A stretch of DNA of 64,000 bases, taken from contig CAVQNQ010000006.1 in the NCBI GenBank assembly GCA_963714205.1, positions 310,001 to 374,000 on the forward strand, read 5' to 3'. Of the stretch, positions 45,307 to 53,061 are shown one piece after another. Origin of the DNA: CAVQNQ01 sp963714205. GTDB taxonomy: Bacteria; Acidobacteriota; Terriglobia; Bryobacterales; Bryobacteraceae. The stretch's first letter is position 1, and each line of letters begins with the position of its first letter. Both the position numbers and the translations under genes were made by a program. The notes beneath the pieces are model-generated. The model was not told where the DNA came from, did no database searches, and saw nothing but the letters and a program-made list of their open reading frames with translations.

Positions 45307-45692
45307 AAAGGCCGCGCCGGCGCCAAAAGCGCGGCGAGCTTCTCCTTGATCTGATCGGCAGTGAAGGGCTTGCGCACATATCCCACGGCGCCCAGCCGGA
45401 CTGCCTCGCTCACCTTCGCCTCGCCGCCTTCGGTGGTGATCATCACCACCGGGAGGGTGCTCCATTGAGGCACCGATCTCAAGGCCGCCAGGAACTGCAA
45501 ACCGTCCATTTTGGGCATGTTAATGTCCGTCAGCACCAGGTCCACCTTCTGCGCCTTCAATACTTCCAGCGCCTCCTGGCCATCTCCCGCTTCGGCAATC
45601 GTGCGGATTGCCATCCCGGTTTGCCGCAGCACGCGCTGCAGAATCTTCCGGATCGCGGCGGAATCATCCACTACCAGAATGTCGGATTCCAT
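45303..45692 (-). CDS. cheY: CheY-type single-domain response regulator
   Basis: 129 residues, one receiver domain. Acidic pocket DD in ILVVDDSAAIRKI, phosphorylation site in LVLTDINMPKMDG, Thr in VVMITTEGG and Lys in GYVRKPFTADQI. The spacing and size match CheY. ATG 45692 has AAGGAG upstream. First gene of the cheY-cheX-cheW unit. Confidence 0.92.
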   Translation of the reverse strand: MESDILVVDDSAAIRKILQRVLRQTGMAIRTIAEAGDGQEALEVLKAQKVDLVLTDINMPKMDGLQFLAALRSVPQWSTLPVVMITTEGGEAKVSEAVRLGAVGYVRKPFTADQIKEKLAALLAPARPL

Positions 45693-45795
45693 TCCACTCC
45701 TTACACTCTATTCATCGGAGGAAATTGAAAATACGATAGGCCTGGGATCGCAAATTTCGCGAAAAACGCAGCCCGGCGCAGGCTCCGTGTGCGGG

Positions 45796-45801
45796 TACAA
45801 T
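45796..45801 (+). promoter_or_regulatory. -10 box of the DinB-like gene, leaderless type
   Basis: TACAAT with exactly six bases (GGGCTC) before the ATG at 45808; no -35 recognised. Confidence 0.4.
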
Positions 45802-45807
45802 GGGCTC

Positions 45808-46323
45808 ATGGTCAGAGTGGAGCACGTAATCGATTCGTGGAAGACAATCCGGCAAGACACGGCCTTCGCCGTGGAGGATTTTCCGGCCGCCGAGCTGGAC
45901 TTCCGCGCCACCCCCGAGCTGATGACCTTTCGCGAGATCGCGCACCATATCCTGGATGCCGGCCACGGCTTGACCGGCCTGCTGCTGGCCGGTGACATGG
46001 ATCTCACCACGCCTGATTTCCGCCAGCGTCTCCAGCAGCACCGGGCCGGACTCCCTGCCGAAGCGGGCGCTCCCGAAATAGCCGCCGCTCTGCGCCATTC
46101 CATCGCCGAGCGAGCTGCCGAGCTGGCGGCCCGCCCCGCCGGGTTCTTTGCGGAGATCATCACGCGCTTCGACGGCCAGCGGGTTACCCGGCTGGAGATG
46201 CTGCAAATGATCAAAGAGCACGAACTGACGCATCGCGCCCAGTTGTTCCTCTACCTGCGTCTGAAGGGGATCGTCCCGGCTACCACCCGCCGCCGCCTGG
46301 CCAAGCAGGCGGCGCAATCCTGA
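45808..46323 (+). CDS. DinB-superfamily protein
   Basis: 171 residues forming the DinB/YfiT four-helix bundle. The metal-binding His triad is recognisable: MTFREIAHHILDAGHGL (His of the second helix) and MIKEHELTHRAQLFLYLRL (HxxxHR near the C-terminus). Members include thiol-dependent transferases and many uncharacterised proteins, often duplicated in soil bacteria. No signal peptide. Stands as the first of four plus-strand genes, probably transcribed without a leader. No substrate can be proposed. Confidence 0.85.
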   Translation: MVRVEHVIDSWKTIRQDTAFAVEDFPAAELDFRATPELMTFREIAHHILDAGHGLTGLLLAGDMDLTTPDFRQRLQQHRAGLPAEAGAPEIAAALRHSIAERAAELAARPAGFFAEIITRFDGQRVTRLEMLQMIKEHELTHRAQLFLYLRLKGIVPATTRRRLAKQAAQS

Positions 46324-46392
46324 GGCGGAAATGAGCTTGCACAAGCGGCGTTCGATCGTGTTAACAGTAATATTTCGGGAGGAATAGATTCC

Positions 46393-46617
46393 ATGGTGAC
46401 GTGTCCGGTATGCGATGGCGCCATCGATGTGGATGAAGACGACGTGGACGAAGGCGACACCCTCAGCTGCGACGAGTGCGGCGCGGACCTGATCGTGTCG
46501 GGCACCGATCCCCTGGAACTGGAATCGGCGGAAGACCTCGATGAAGACGAGGACGATGAAGAAGCTTTTCTCGAAGAGGACGAAGAGGAGGACGAGCCTG
46601 AAGAGGACTGGAAGTAG
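46393..46617 (+). CDS. LysW-like acidic zinc-ribbon protein
   Basis: 74 residues. The N-terminal zinc ribbon (CPVC at 4-7, CDEC at 26-29) and the following segment ADLIVSGTDPLELE match LysW, the amino-group carrier protein of lysine/arginine synthesis. The C-terminal half is extremely acidic. True LysW ends in EDWGE and uses the last Glu as attachment site; here the end is EEDWK, so the carrier glutamate is absent and the charge is reversed. No lysX/argX gene is near. It is probably a LysW relative with another role. GGAGG ten bases before the ATG. Confidence 0.78.
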   Translation: MVTCPVCDGAIDVDEDDVDEGDTLSCDECGADLIVSGTDPLELESAEDLDEDEDDEEAFLEEDEEEDEPEEDWK

Positions 46618-46624
46618 GAGCGCG

Positions 46625-47026
46625 ATGCCGGCGGTGGAAGTTTCGGGGCGCGCGCCCGCGCGCCGGAGGCGTGGGCCGCTGCTGGCCCTGGCAGCGATGG
46701 TGCTGGCTTGCTCGGTGTGCGCGCCTGCCGCCTTGGCACAGAAAAAAAAGACCGATCAGAACAACCGCAGCGTGCAGGGCTTCGTCACCACCGCGGAAGA
46801 CCTGCCGGTGAGCGGCGGCGTGGTGCAGCTCAAGAATACCAAGACTCTGCAAATCCGCTCCTTCATCACCAAGGACGACGGCAGCTATCAGTTTCAAGGC
46901 TTGAGCCCGGACGTGGATTATGAGTTGAAGGCCGATTTCCAGGGCGCCACCAGCGGCACCAAGATTTTGAGTTCCTTCGATTCCCGCCGGGATGCCGTTA
47001 TCAATTTGAAACTCGGCAAAAAGTGA
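46625..47026 (+). CDS. Secreted protein with carboxypeptidase-regulatory-like domain
   Basis: 133 residues. Basic N-terminus and hydrophobic stretch (GPLLALAAMVLACSVCAPAA) form a signal peptide. The mature part is one Ig-like regulatory domain of about 85 residues: VQGFVTTAEDLPVSGGVVQL, then TKDDGSYQFQGLSPDVDYEL, and the repeat end FDSRRDAVINLKL. Such domains are abundant in Acidobacteria as modules of TonB-type receptors; here the domain stands alone. It starts eight bases after the LysW-like gene, so the two are co-transcribed. Confidence 0.82.
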   Translation: MPAVEVSGRAPARRRRGPLLALAAMVLACSVCAPAALAQKKKTDQNNRSVQGFVTTAEDLPVSGGVVQLKNTKTLQIRSFITKDDGSYQFQGLSPDVDYELKADFQGATSGTKILSSFDSRRDAVINLKLGKK

Positions 47027-47047
47027 GCTGGCGGCTGGCGCCCCGGC

Positions 47048-48358
47048 TCACTTCCGCTCCCTGGCTTTGCGAATCTCCTCCAGCCTCTCGCCAATCCGTT
47101 TTTCCAGCCCGCGAGCGGTCGGGAAATAATAGCGGCGGCCCTCCAGCGAAGGCGGCAGGCAGGCCATGTCCACCATGGCATCCTCGAACTGGTGGGCGTG
47201 CTGGTAGCCCTGGCCATATCCCCACTCCTTCATACTGCGCGTGACGGCGTTGCGCAGGTTCATGGGCACCGGCTCGGCGATGGTGCGCTCCACATCTTCG
47301 CGGACGGCGTTCAGGGCCTGGTAGGCCGAATCGGATTTGGGCGCCACGGAGAGGTAAATGGCGGCCTGGGCCAGCGCCAGGTCGCCTTCCGGTATGCCCA
47401 GAAAATGCACCGCCTGCATGGCCGCCACGGCCTGCTCGAGGGCTCGCGGATCGGCCAGGCCGATATCCTCGATGGCCATGCGGATCAGGCGGCGGGCGAT
47501 ATACAGGCGGTCCTCGCCGGCTTCCAGCATGCGGCTGAGCCAGTAAAGCGCCGCATCCACGTCGCTCGACCGGACGGATTTGTGCAGCGCTGAGATGATG
47601 TTGAAATGCTCCTCGCCGCCCTTATCGTAGAGGAGCACTTTGCGCTGCATGGCGTCCTGCACGGCGTTCTCGCTCAGCTTTCCCTCGGCGGAAGCCGCGG
47701 CGGCCGCCTCGAGCGTGTTGTAGGCCTGCCGCGCGTCCCCGTTGGCGTAGATGGCGATCTGCTCCAGCAGATCTTCCCCGGCTTCCAACCCCACCACCGG
47801 CAGGGCCCGCTTGAGCAGCGTGACGATCTCCGGCACGGTGAGGCCGCGCAGGGCATAGACGCGCGAGCGGGAAAGCAGCGCCGAGATGACTTCGAAGGAC
47901 GGGTTCTCGGTGGTGGCTCCGATCAGGATGATATCGCCGCGCTCCACGTACGGCAGGAAGGCATCCTGCTGCGCCTTGTTAAACCGGTGGATCTCATCGA
48001 TGAACAGAATGGTGCGGAGGCCCGCGCGGCGCAGGCGCTCGGCGTCGGCCATCACCGCCTTGATCTCCTTGATGCCGCTCAATACCGCGCTGAAGGGGAT
48101 GAATTCGCAGCGCGTAATGCGCGCGATCAGCTTGGCCAGCGTCGTCTTGCCCGTTCCCGGCGGTCCCCACAGGATGATGGAAGTCAGCTCGTCCCGCTCG
48201 ATTTGCCGCCGCAGCGGCTTTCCGGGACCCAGGATGTGCTCCTGCCCGATGTAATCCTCCAGGCGCTCGGGGCGCATGCGCTCGGCCAGCGGCCGCTGGC
48301 CTTTTCCCCCGGCCGGCGGTGCCGGCGCATCGGGCGGAGTGGAATCGAACAGGCTCAC
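47048..48358 (-). CDS. rarA: Replication-associated recombination ATPase RarA (MgsA)
   Basis: 436 residues of the RarA/Mgs1/WRNIP1 AAA+ family, which acts at stalled replication forks. Walker A SIILWGPPGTGKTTLAK, Walker B ILFIDEIHRFNKAQQDAFLP, sensor 1 LIGATTENPSFEVISALLSR with the arginine finger region, and the C-terminal tetramer domain with SVRSSDVDAALYWLSRMLEAG and DIGLADPRAL. GTG at 48358 overlaps the rRNA methyltransferase stop by four bases. Upstream frame extension to 48850 is a shadow of that gene. Confidence 0.94.
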   Translation of the reverse strand: MSLFDSTPPDAPAPPAGGKGQRPLAERMRPERLEDYIGQEHILGPGKPLRRQIERDELTSIILWGPPGTGKTTLAKLIARITRCEFIPFSAVLSGIKEIKAVMADAERLRRAGLRTILFIDEIHRFNKAQQDAFLPYVERGDIILIGATTENPSFEVISALLSRSRVYALRGLTVPEIVTLLKRALPVVGLEAGEDLLEQIAIYANGDARQAYNTLEAAAAASAEGKLSENAVQDAMQRKVLLYDKGGEEHFNIISALHKSVRSSDVDAALYWLSRMLEAGEDRLYIARRLIRMAIEDIGLADPRALEQAVAAMQAVHFLGIPEGDLALAQAAIYLSVAPKSDSAYQALNAVREDVERTIAEPVPMNLRNAVTRSMKEWGYGQGYQHAHQFEDAMVDMACLPPSLEGRRYYFPTARGLEKRIGERLEEIRKARERK

Positions 48359-49161
48359 GAGCGTATGGACCTCTGCCGCCGCGCCTCGTAGAGCAGGATG
48401 GCGGCGGCTACCGCGGCATTCAACGATTCCACTCGAACGGTGGGGATGGAGACATCCAGCGCCGCGCCGCGCAGCTCGCCTCCCACGCCGTGGGCTTCGC
48501 TGCCGATGATCAGGCCGCAGCGGGCCGTGAGATCCACGTCGGCCAGGCGGCGCGCCGTCCCGCCGTCCCGCGCCGGAACGGCGGCATAGAGTTCCACCTT
48601 GTTCTGGCGCAGAGCGGCGCGGGCCAGGGCCGGGTCCATACCATGCAGGTAGGGAATGCGGAACAGCGATCCCGCGGAGGCACGCAGGGTTTTCGGGTGG
48701 TAGGGGCTCACGGTGCCCTTGAGGAACAATAACCCGGTAGCGCCGAAAGCCTCCGCCGAACGGGCGATGGTGCCGGCGTTGCCGGGGTCCTGGAGGCCGT
48801 CGAGCACCACCACCAGGGACCGGCCGCGGAACAACTGATCGAGCTTCCACTCCGGCGGCCGGACCAGCGCAATCACGCCCTGGCTGGTTTCGGTTCCCGA
48901 GATGGCCTGGATGAGGGCATCCGGCAGCACGACCACTCTAATCCCCAATAACCGCCGCACGTGCGCCTCGGCGGCCGAGCGGACGGATTCGGCGGCCAGC
49001 ACGACTTTCACTTCGCAATCGCCGCGCAAGGCCTCCTCAAGCAGGTGAAATGTCTCGGCCACACACCAGCCCTGGCTGGTGAGCGCGCCGCGCGCAATGG
49101 CGCGCCGCACGTCCTTGACCAACGGATTGGCCGCGCTGGCGATCGTTTCGGCCCGGGCCAT
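48355..49161 (-). CDS. SpoU-family (TrmH) RNA 2'-O-methyltransferase
   Basis: 268 residues. An N-terminal substrate-binding domain (ASAANPLVKDVRRAIARGAL) is followed by the SPOUT knot with the three motifs: LDGLQDPGNAGTIARSAEAFG, LIIGSEAHGVG and VSIPTVRVESLNAAVAAAILLYE. It methylates a ribose in rRNA or tRNA using S-adenosylmethionine; the RlmB-type length fits an rRNA target, not certain. The ATG at 49161 is preceded by TATTGT with six bases between, so the message is probably leaderless. Co-transcribed with rarA. Confidence 0.92.
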   Translation of the reverse strand: MARAETIASAANPLVKDVRRAIARGALTSQGWCVAETFHLLEEALRGDCEVKVVLAAESVRSAAEAHVRRLLGIRVVVLPDALIQAISGTETSQGVIALVRPPEWKLDQLFRGRSLVVVLDGLQDPGNAGTIARSAEAFGATGLLFLKGTVSPYHPKTLRASAGSLFRIPYLHGMDPALARAALRQNKVELYAAVPARDGGTARRLADVDLTARCGLIIGSEAHGVGGELRGAALDVSIPTVRVESLNAAVAAAILLYEARRQRSIRS

Positions 49162-49167
49162 CTGATT

Positions 49168-49173
49168 ACAATA
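49168..49173 (-). promoter_or_regulatory. -10 box of the SpoU-rarA operon, leaderless type
   Basis: TATTGT on the minus strand with six bases before the ATG at 49161; a weak TTCTGA lies 17 bp further upstream. Confidence 0.42.
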
Positions 49174-49204
49174 CGAATAGATCCGAACGATCAGAATACC
49201 GCAG

Positions 49205-49792
49205 ATGAGACGCGCCGTATGGAACGGGTTGGTACTGGCGGCGGCCGCATTGGTGATCTATATCGCCTATGTGACCACGCGCATCGAATGGCAATCCACC
49301 CGCGACGAAGCCCAGCCGGCCGACCTGATCCTGGTGCTGGGCGCGGCCGAATATCGCGGGCGGCCTTCCCCGGTATTGCGCGCGCGTCTCGATCATGCCT
49401 TGGATCTCTACCGCCGTAAGCTGGCCTCGTGCATCCTGACCACCGGCGGCGCGGGCGGAGACCCGGTATTTACCGAGGGCGGGGTGGGCCGCGCTTACCT
49501 GATCGGCCACGGCGTGCCCTCGGAAGCGATCGTAGTCGAAACCGAGGGGGAAAGCACCGTACACTCCACCACTCTGGCGGCCGAAATTATCGACCGCATG
49601 GGCCTCCATTCGGTCATCGTGGTGAGCGACGGTTACCACATCTACCGCGTCAAGAAGATCCTCCAGCACAGCGGCCTGAAGGTTTACGGCTCGCCGCGCC
49701 GGGACCCCAACCCCGATTCGCTGCACGAGCGCTGGAACTACGTCAAGCAGGCCATCGGCTATGTGCTGTGGCGGGCGGGGTTCGCGGTTTAG
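49205..49792 (+). CDS. DUF218/YdcF-like protein with membrane anchor
   Basis: 195 residues. One N-terminal membrane helix (GLVLAAAALVIYIAYVTT) and a DUF218 domain: ADLILVLGAAEYRGRPSPVL, CILTTGGAGG, VETEGESTVHSTTLAAEII and VIVVSDGYHIYRVKKIL. YdcF/SanA-type proteins bind nucleotides and influence the cell envelope (vancomycin sensitivity in E. coli SanA). Divergent from the SpoU gene over a 43-bp gap and convergent with the sedolisin gene. Confidence 0.88.
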   Translation: MRRAVWNGLVLAAAALVIYIAYVTTRIEWQSTRDEAQPADLILVLGAAEYRGRPSPVLRARLDHALDLYRRKLASCILTTGGAGGDPVFTEGGVGRAYLIGHGVPSEAIVVETEGESTVHSTTLAAEIIDRMGLHSVIVVSDGYHIYRVKKILQHSGLKVYGSPRRDPNPDSLHERWNYVKQAIGYVLWRAGFAV

Positions 49793-49821
49793 AAGTTGGA
49801 CGCGCGGCCCTCGCCCCTGGG

Positions 49822-52800
49822 TCAGGGAAGCTCGATCAGTGGCCCGCGATTCGCCATGGCGGCCGGAGGTTCCCGGACCGTAACCGTATAACCTGCCACC
49901 GCGATCGAGCCGCTCCTGGCGCTTCTGGTCGTGTTAGCGGCTATGCTGAACGTCACTTTTCCGCTCCCGGAGCTGCTGCTCCCCGAGGTGATGGTCATCC
50001 ACGCGGCGTTGCTGACGGCAGTCCAGGCACAGCCGGCGGCGGTGGAAACGGAGATCGAGTCGGTAACTCCTCCCGTTACCGGCGTGGCGTTACCCAGGCT
50101 GAGGCTGTAGGTACAGGTGGTGGCGGCCTGGCTGACCACGAAAGTGGAACTGCCGATGGTGATGCCTCCAGTGCGCGCCGCCCCGGTGTTGGCGGCGACC
50201 GAATAGCCGACGGTCTTCGCTCCGGTGCCCGCCGCGCCACTGGTGATCGCGATCCAGGCGGCACTGCTGGCGGCCGTCCAGGACGTGCTTGACGGGGTTA
50301 CGGCGACCGCTATCGAGCCGGCGCCTCCGGAGGCCGGGTAACTCGCCGAAGCCGGGGTGAGGCTATAAACCGGAGCGTTGCCGGCTTGCGTCACGGTAAC
50401 CGTGAGTCCCGCGACGGTGATCGAGCCGCTGCGGCTGGTGGCCGCTGTGTTCGCCGCCACCGCGTAACTCACGGTGCCGCTGCCTTTCCCGGAACTGCCC
50501 TGGTTGATGACGATCCAAGTGGCGTCGCTGGTGGCCGCCCACACGGCGGCAGCGCTCGAAGCGGAGACCGCGATCGTCCCGGCGCCTCCCGAGACCGGGT
50601 AACTCGCGGATGTGCTATTCACAGCGAATGGGGCGGCGGCCTGCGTCACCGTCAGGGTGAGTCCCGCGATAATCAGCGTGCCGGTTCGGGTGGCCGTAGC
50701 GCTGTTGGCCGCCACCGCGTAAGCTACCGAGCCGTTGCCGGACCCCGCAGCGGAGCCTGTCACGGCGATCCAGCTCGCGCCCGTCGCGGCGGTCCAGGCA
50801 CAGCCGGCTGGCGCGGTCACCGCGACGCTGTAGCTCGCGGCCGCCGCCGTCGCCGCCGCGCTCGACGGGTTGATCGCGTAGGCGCAATTCGGCGTGACCG
50901 TAACGCCTATCGATGTCGATTGAGAGAGATTTCCGCCCGTGGCGTTGAGCGCGATATTGTAGGAGCCGGTCGCCATCTGCGCAGCCGCGCCGATCCGCAG
51001 CGTGACGGACCCGCCCCCCGGCGCCGCCAGCGAACCCGGCGAGAGATTGGCCGTCAATCCCTGCGGCAGCGCGCCGAGCGCGAGGGTGACCGGAGCATTG
51101 AATCCGCCGCTCACCGTCACGCCGATGGACGCAGCACTGCTGGCGCCCGCCGCCATCGACACCGAGGCCGGGTTCGCTGTCAACTGGAAGGCCGGCTTGG
51201 GCGCGGCGGCATCGCTCCAACGGCTCACCATGGTATTCGCGTCGATCGATCCCAGGCCGGTCGCTTCGTCGTACCCCACCCCCGCGTTGAACCCGGAAAC
51301 CCCTGGAACCGTGTTGTTCCCGGTGGTGATGTCGTGAAACACGGCCGCGCCGCCGCCCGATTGCAGGGTCGCCAGCAAGTACAGGATGGGGTTGGCATTG
51401 CCTTGCGGCGTGCGCGTGTTCTGGACGTTCAAACTCATCATTCCGGCAAAGCTGGGGGTGGACGCGGAGGTGCCGCTCACAACGTAAAACTGATCTTCCA
51501 CGGCGACCAGATATCCGTCGTGGCCCGCCGCTGCGAGCGATACATCCGGCACCGCGCGCATCCCGGTGGAGGGCACGCCCGGGCCGGTCTGCCATGCGGG
51601 CTTCACATAAACCGAACTCAGGCCGCCGCCGCCGGCCCACAGACCGGCGCCGCCGGCCAAAGCCGCGCTCTCGTTCCAGGATGTTTCGGGGATATATCCC
51701 AGCGCCGAAGCGTCCGTGCCGGAGGCGTTGGTGGCCGCCCAGTAAGCGCCGGGATTCGAGGTATCCGCGAACTGGGTTCCTCCCACGCAGGTGCTGTAAG
51801 GCGCGGAACAGAGCCCGTTAACTCCCGCGCCTCCGGACGCCGTGGCCTGGGAAGGATCGTCGCAGCCCGCCGCGCCGCTGTCACCGGCGGACACCGCGAC
51901 CGTCATGCCCTGCGCCGCGGCCTGCTCCCAAAGGGCGTTCCAGAATGCATTGCCCGCGCTCCCCAGGGCCGCCTCACACGAGCCGAAGCTGACGCTGACC
52001 ACCGGCGCCACCATGTGGTTCACGATGTATTCCGAAGAGAGCGCGATGCCGTCGCTCGAATTGGTCGAAGCCGCAACCACCAGCTTGACGGATGCGTTCC
52101 TGGCCACCGCCCCGGACCATTCGACATCCAGATCGGCCTCAATCTCCTCGTCCTCGGAAACGACGCCGGGATCGGCTCCGTAGAGGACCACCGTCGGAGT
52201 GTTGGCCGGAAGGCCAAACTGGCTGCGAAAGGTCTGGACAGCGGCCAATTCGATATTGGTGCGGCCGGCCACCGCGATGCTCTGCCCCGTCCCGTCAATA
52301 GACTTGGAGTAGAGAGCCGCGACACCGTAAATGGCCGCGAAATCCGCCGGCGCCAGGTAGTGACTCGATCCCGACGTGTAGAGCGGATCGAAGCGGCTCA
52401 AGGGCCGCGCGGTCCGGTGCGCCGGCGCGCTGGCGAAGTTGTGCAGCGAGACCACGCCCCCCACCACCGGCGCTAGAGCCACCGGGATTTGCGGATCGCC
52501 GGCGTTGGCATATTTGAGTTCACCCCCCACCATGTAGGAATGGATCTCGGTGTGGAACGCCGAGGCCACCTGCGCGGCCGTGCCGCTGAAGACGATCTGC
52601 CGGCGCCCGCTGGCGATTTCCTCCACGGTGAATCCATGCCGCCCTAACCAGCCGGAGATTTGATCGAGGTCGCTCTGCGCGATCCCGAAGCTTCCACCGA
52701 ACTGCTCCGGCGTGAGCCACTGGTGATAGAGCGGAGACTCGGGGTCCTGTTGCGCGTTCACCAGGGCGTCCAGCGCGGCCTGGTGGGCGCCATCGGGTTC

Positions 52801-53028
52801 GAGCACCAGGATCATGCGATCCATGGGGGTGTCGGGTGCGACGGCCCCGGCATCGTATTCCGGGAACGCCAGCGGATGCCGGTTGCCGGGCAGGCTCACG
52901 GTGATCGAATCGTCGATGACGCGCTGAATTCGGGGAGTCAGGTCAGGCGTTTGCGCAAAGATCGGACAAGCGGGCGCGAAAAGGGCCAGAAGGCCCAGAG
53001 AGGTTAAGGTCCACAGACTTCTCTTCAT
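49822..53028 (-). CDS. Secreted sedolisin (S53) protease with four BACON domains
   Basis: 1068 residues. Signal peptide (1-25), activation pro-domain (about 50-200; SPLYHQWLTPEQFGGSFG), and the S53 catalytic domain (about 215-610): Glu297 and Asp301 in EIEADLDVEW, oxyanion Asp383 in SAGDSGA, Ser521 in VSGTSASTPSFAG, and a calcium site in VFHDITTGNN. The family is active at acid pH, fitting an acidic soil. A Gly/Ala/Ser-rich Ig-like module (about 615-710) is followed by four BACON repeats (about 715-1055), each with a core such as CAWTAATGASWIAV and an AANxxxxxRTGTLxIAG turn; these probably bind glycans or mucin-like surfaces. Confidence 0.93.
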   Translation of the reverse strand: MKRSLWTLTSLGLLALFAPACPIFAQTPDLTPRIQRVIDDSITVSLPGNRHPLAFPEYDAGAVAPDTPMDRMILVLEPDGAHQAALDALVNAQQDPESPLYHQWLTPEQFGGSFGIAQSDLDQISGWLGRHGFTVEEIASGRRQIVFSGTAAQVASAFHTEIHSYMVGGELKYANAGDPQIPVALAPVVGGVVSLHNFASAPAHRTARPLSRFDPLYTSGSSHYLAPADFAAIYGVAALYSKSIDGTGQSIAVAGRTNIELAAVQTFRSQFGLPANTPTVVLYGADPGVVSEDEEIEADLDVEWSGAVARNASVKLVVAASTNSSDGIALSSEYIVNHMVAPVVSVSFGSCEAALGSAGNAFWNALWEQAAAQGMTVAVSAGDSGAAGCDDPSQATASGGAGVNGLCSAPYSTCVGGTQFADTSNPGAYWAATNASGTDASALGYIPETSWNESAALAGGAGLWAGGGGLSSVYVKPAWQTGPGVPSTGMRAVPDVSLAAAGHDGYLVAVEDQFYVVSGTSASTPSFAGMMSLNVQNTRTPQGNANPILYLLATLQSGGGAAVFHDITTGNNTVPGVSGFNAGVGYDEATGLGSIDANTMVSRWSDAAAPKPAFQLTANPASVSMAAGASSAASIGVTVSGGFNAPVTLALGALPQGLTANLSPGSLAAPGGGSVTLRIGAAAQMATGSYNIALNATGGNLSQSTSIGVTVTPNCAYAINPSSAAATAAAASYSVAVTAPAGCAWTAATGASWIAVTGSAAGSGNGSVAYAVAANSATATRTGTLIIAGLTLTVTQAAAPFAVNSTSASYPVSGGAGTIAVSASSAAAVWAATSDATWIVINQGSSGKGSGTVSYAVAANTAATSRSGSITVAGLTVTVTQAGNAPVYSLTPASASYPASGGAGSIAVAVTPSSTSWTAASSAAWIAITSGAAGTGAKTVGYSVAANTGAARTGGITIGSSTFVVSQAATTCTYSLSLGNATPVTGGVTDSISVSTAAGCAWTAVSNAAWMTITSGSSSSGSGKVTFSIAANTTRSARSGSIAVAGYTVTVREPPAAMANRGPLIELP

Positions 53029-53061
53029 TTGGGGACCTTATCGGCCGGAAGTATCGGTTCT

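Noticed and set aside
46251..46739. Serine-rich minus-strand frame (long Ser runs)
   Set aside because: It is the antisense of the acidic Asp/Glu codons of the LysW-like gene and has no signal or homology.
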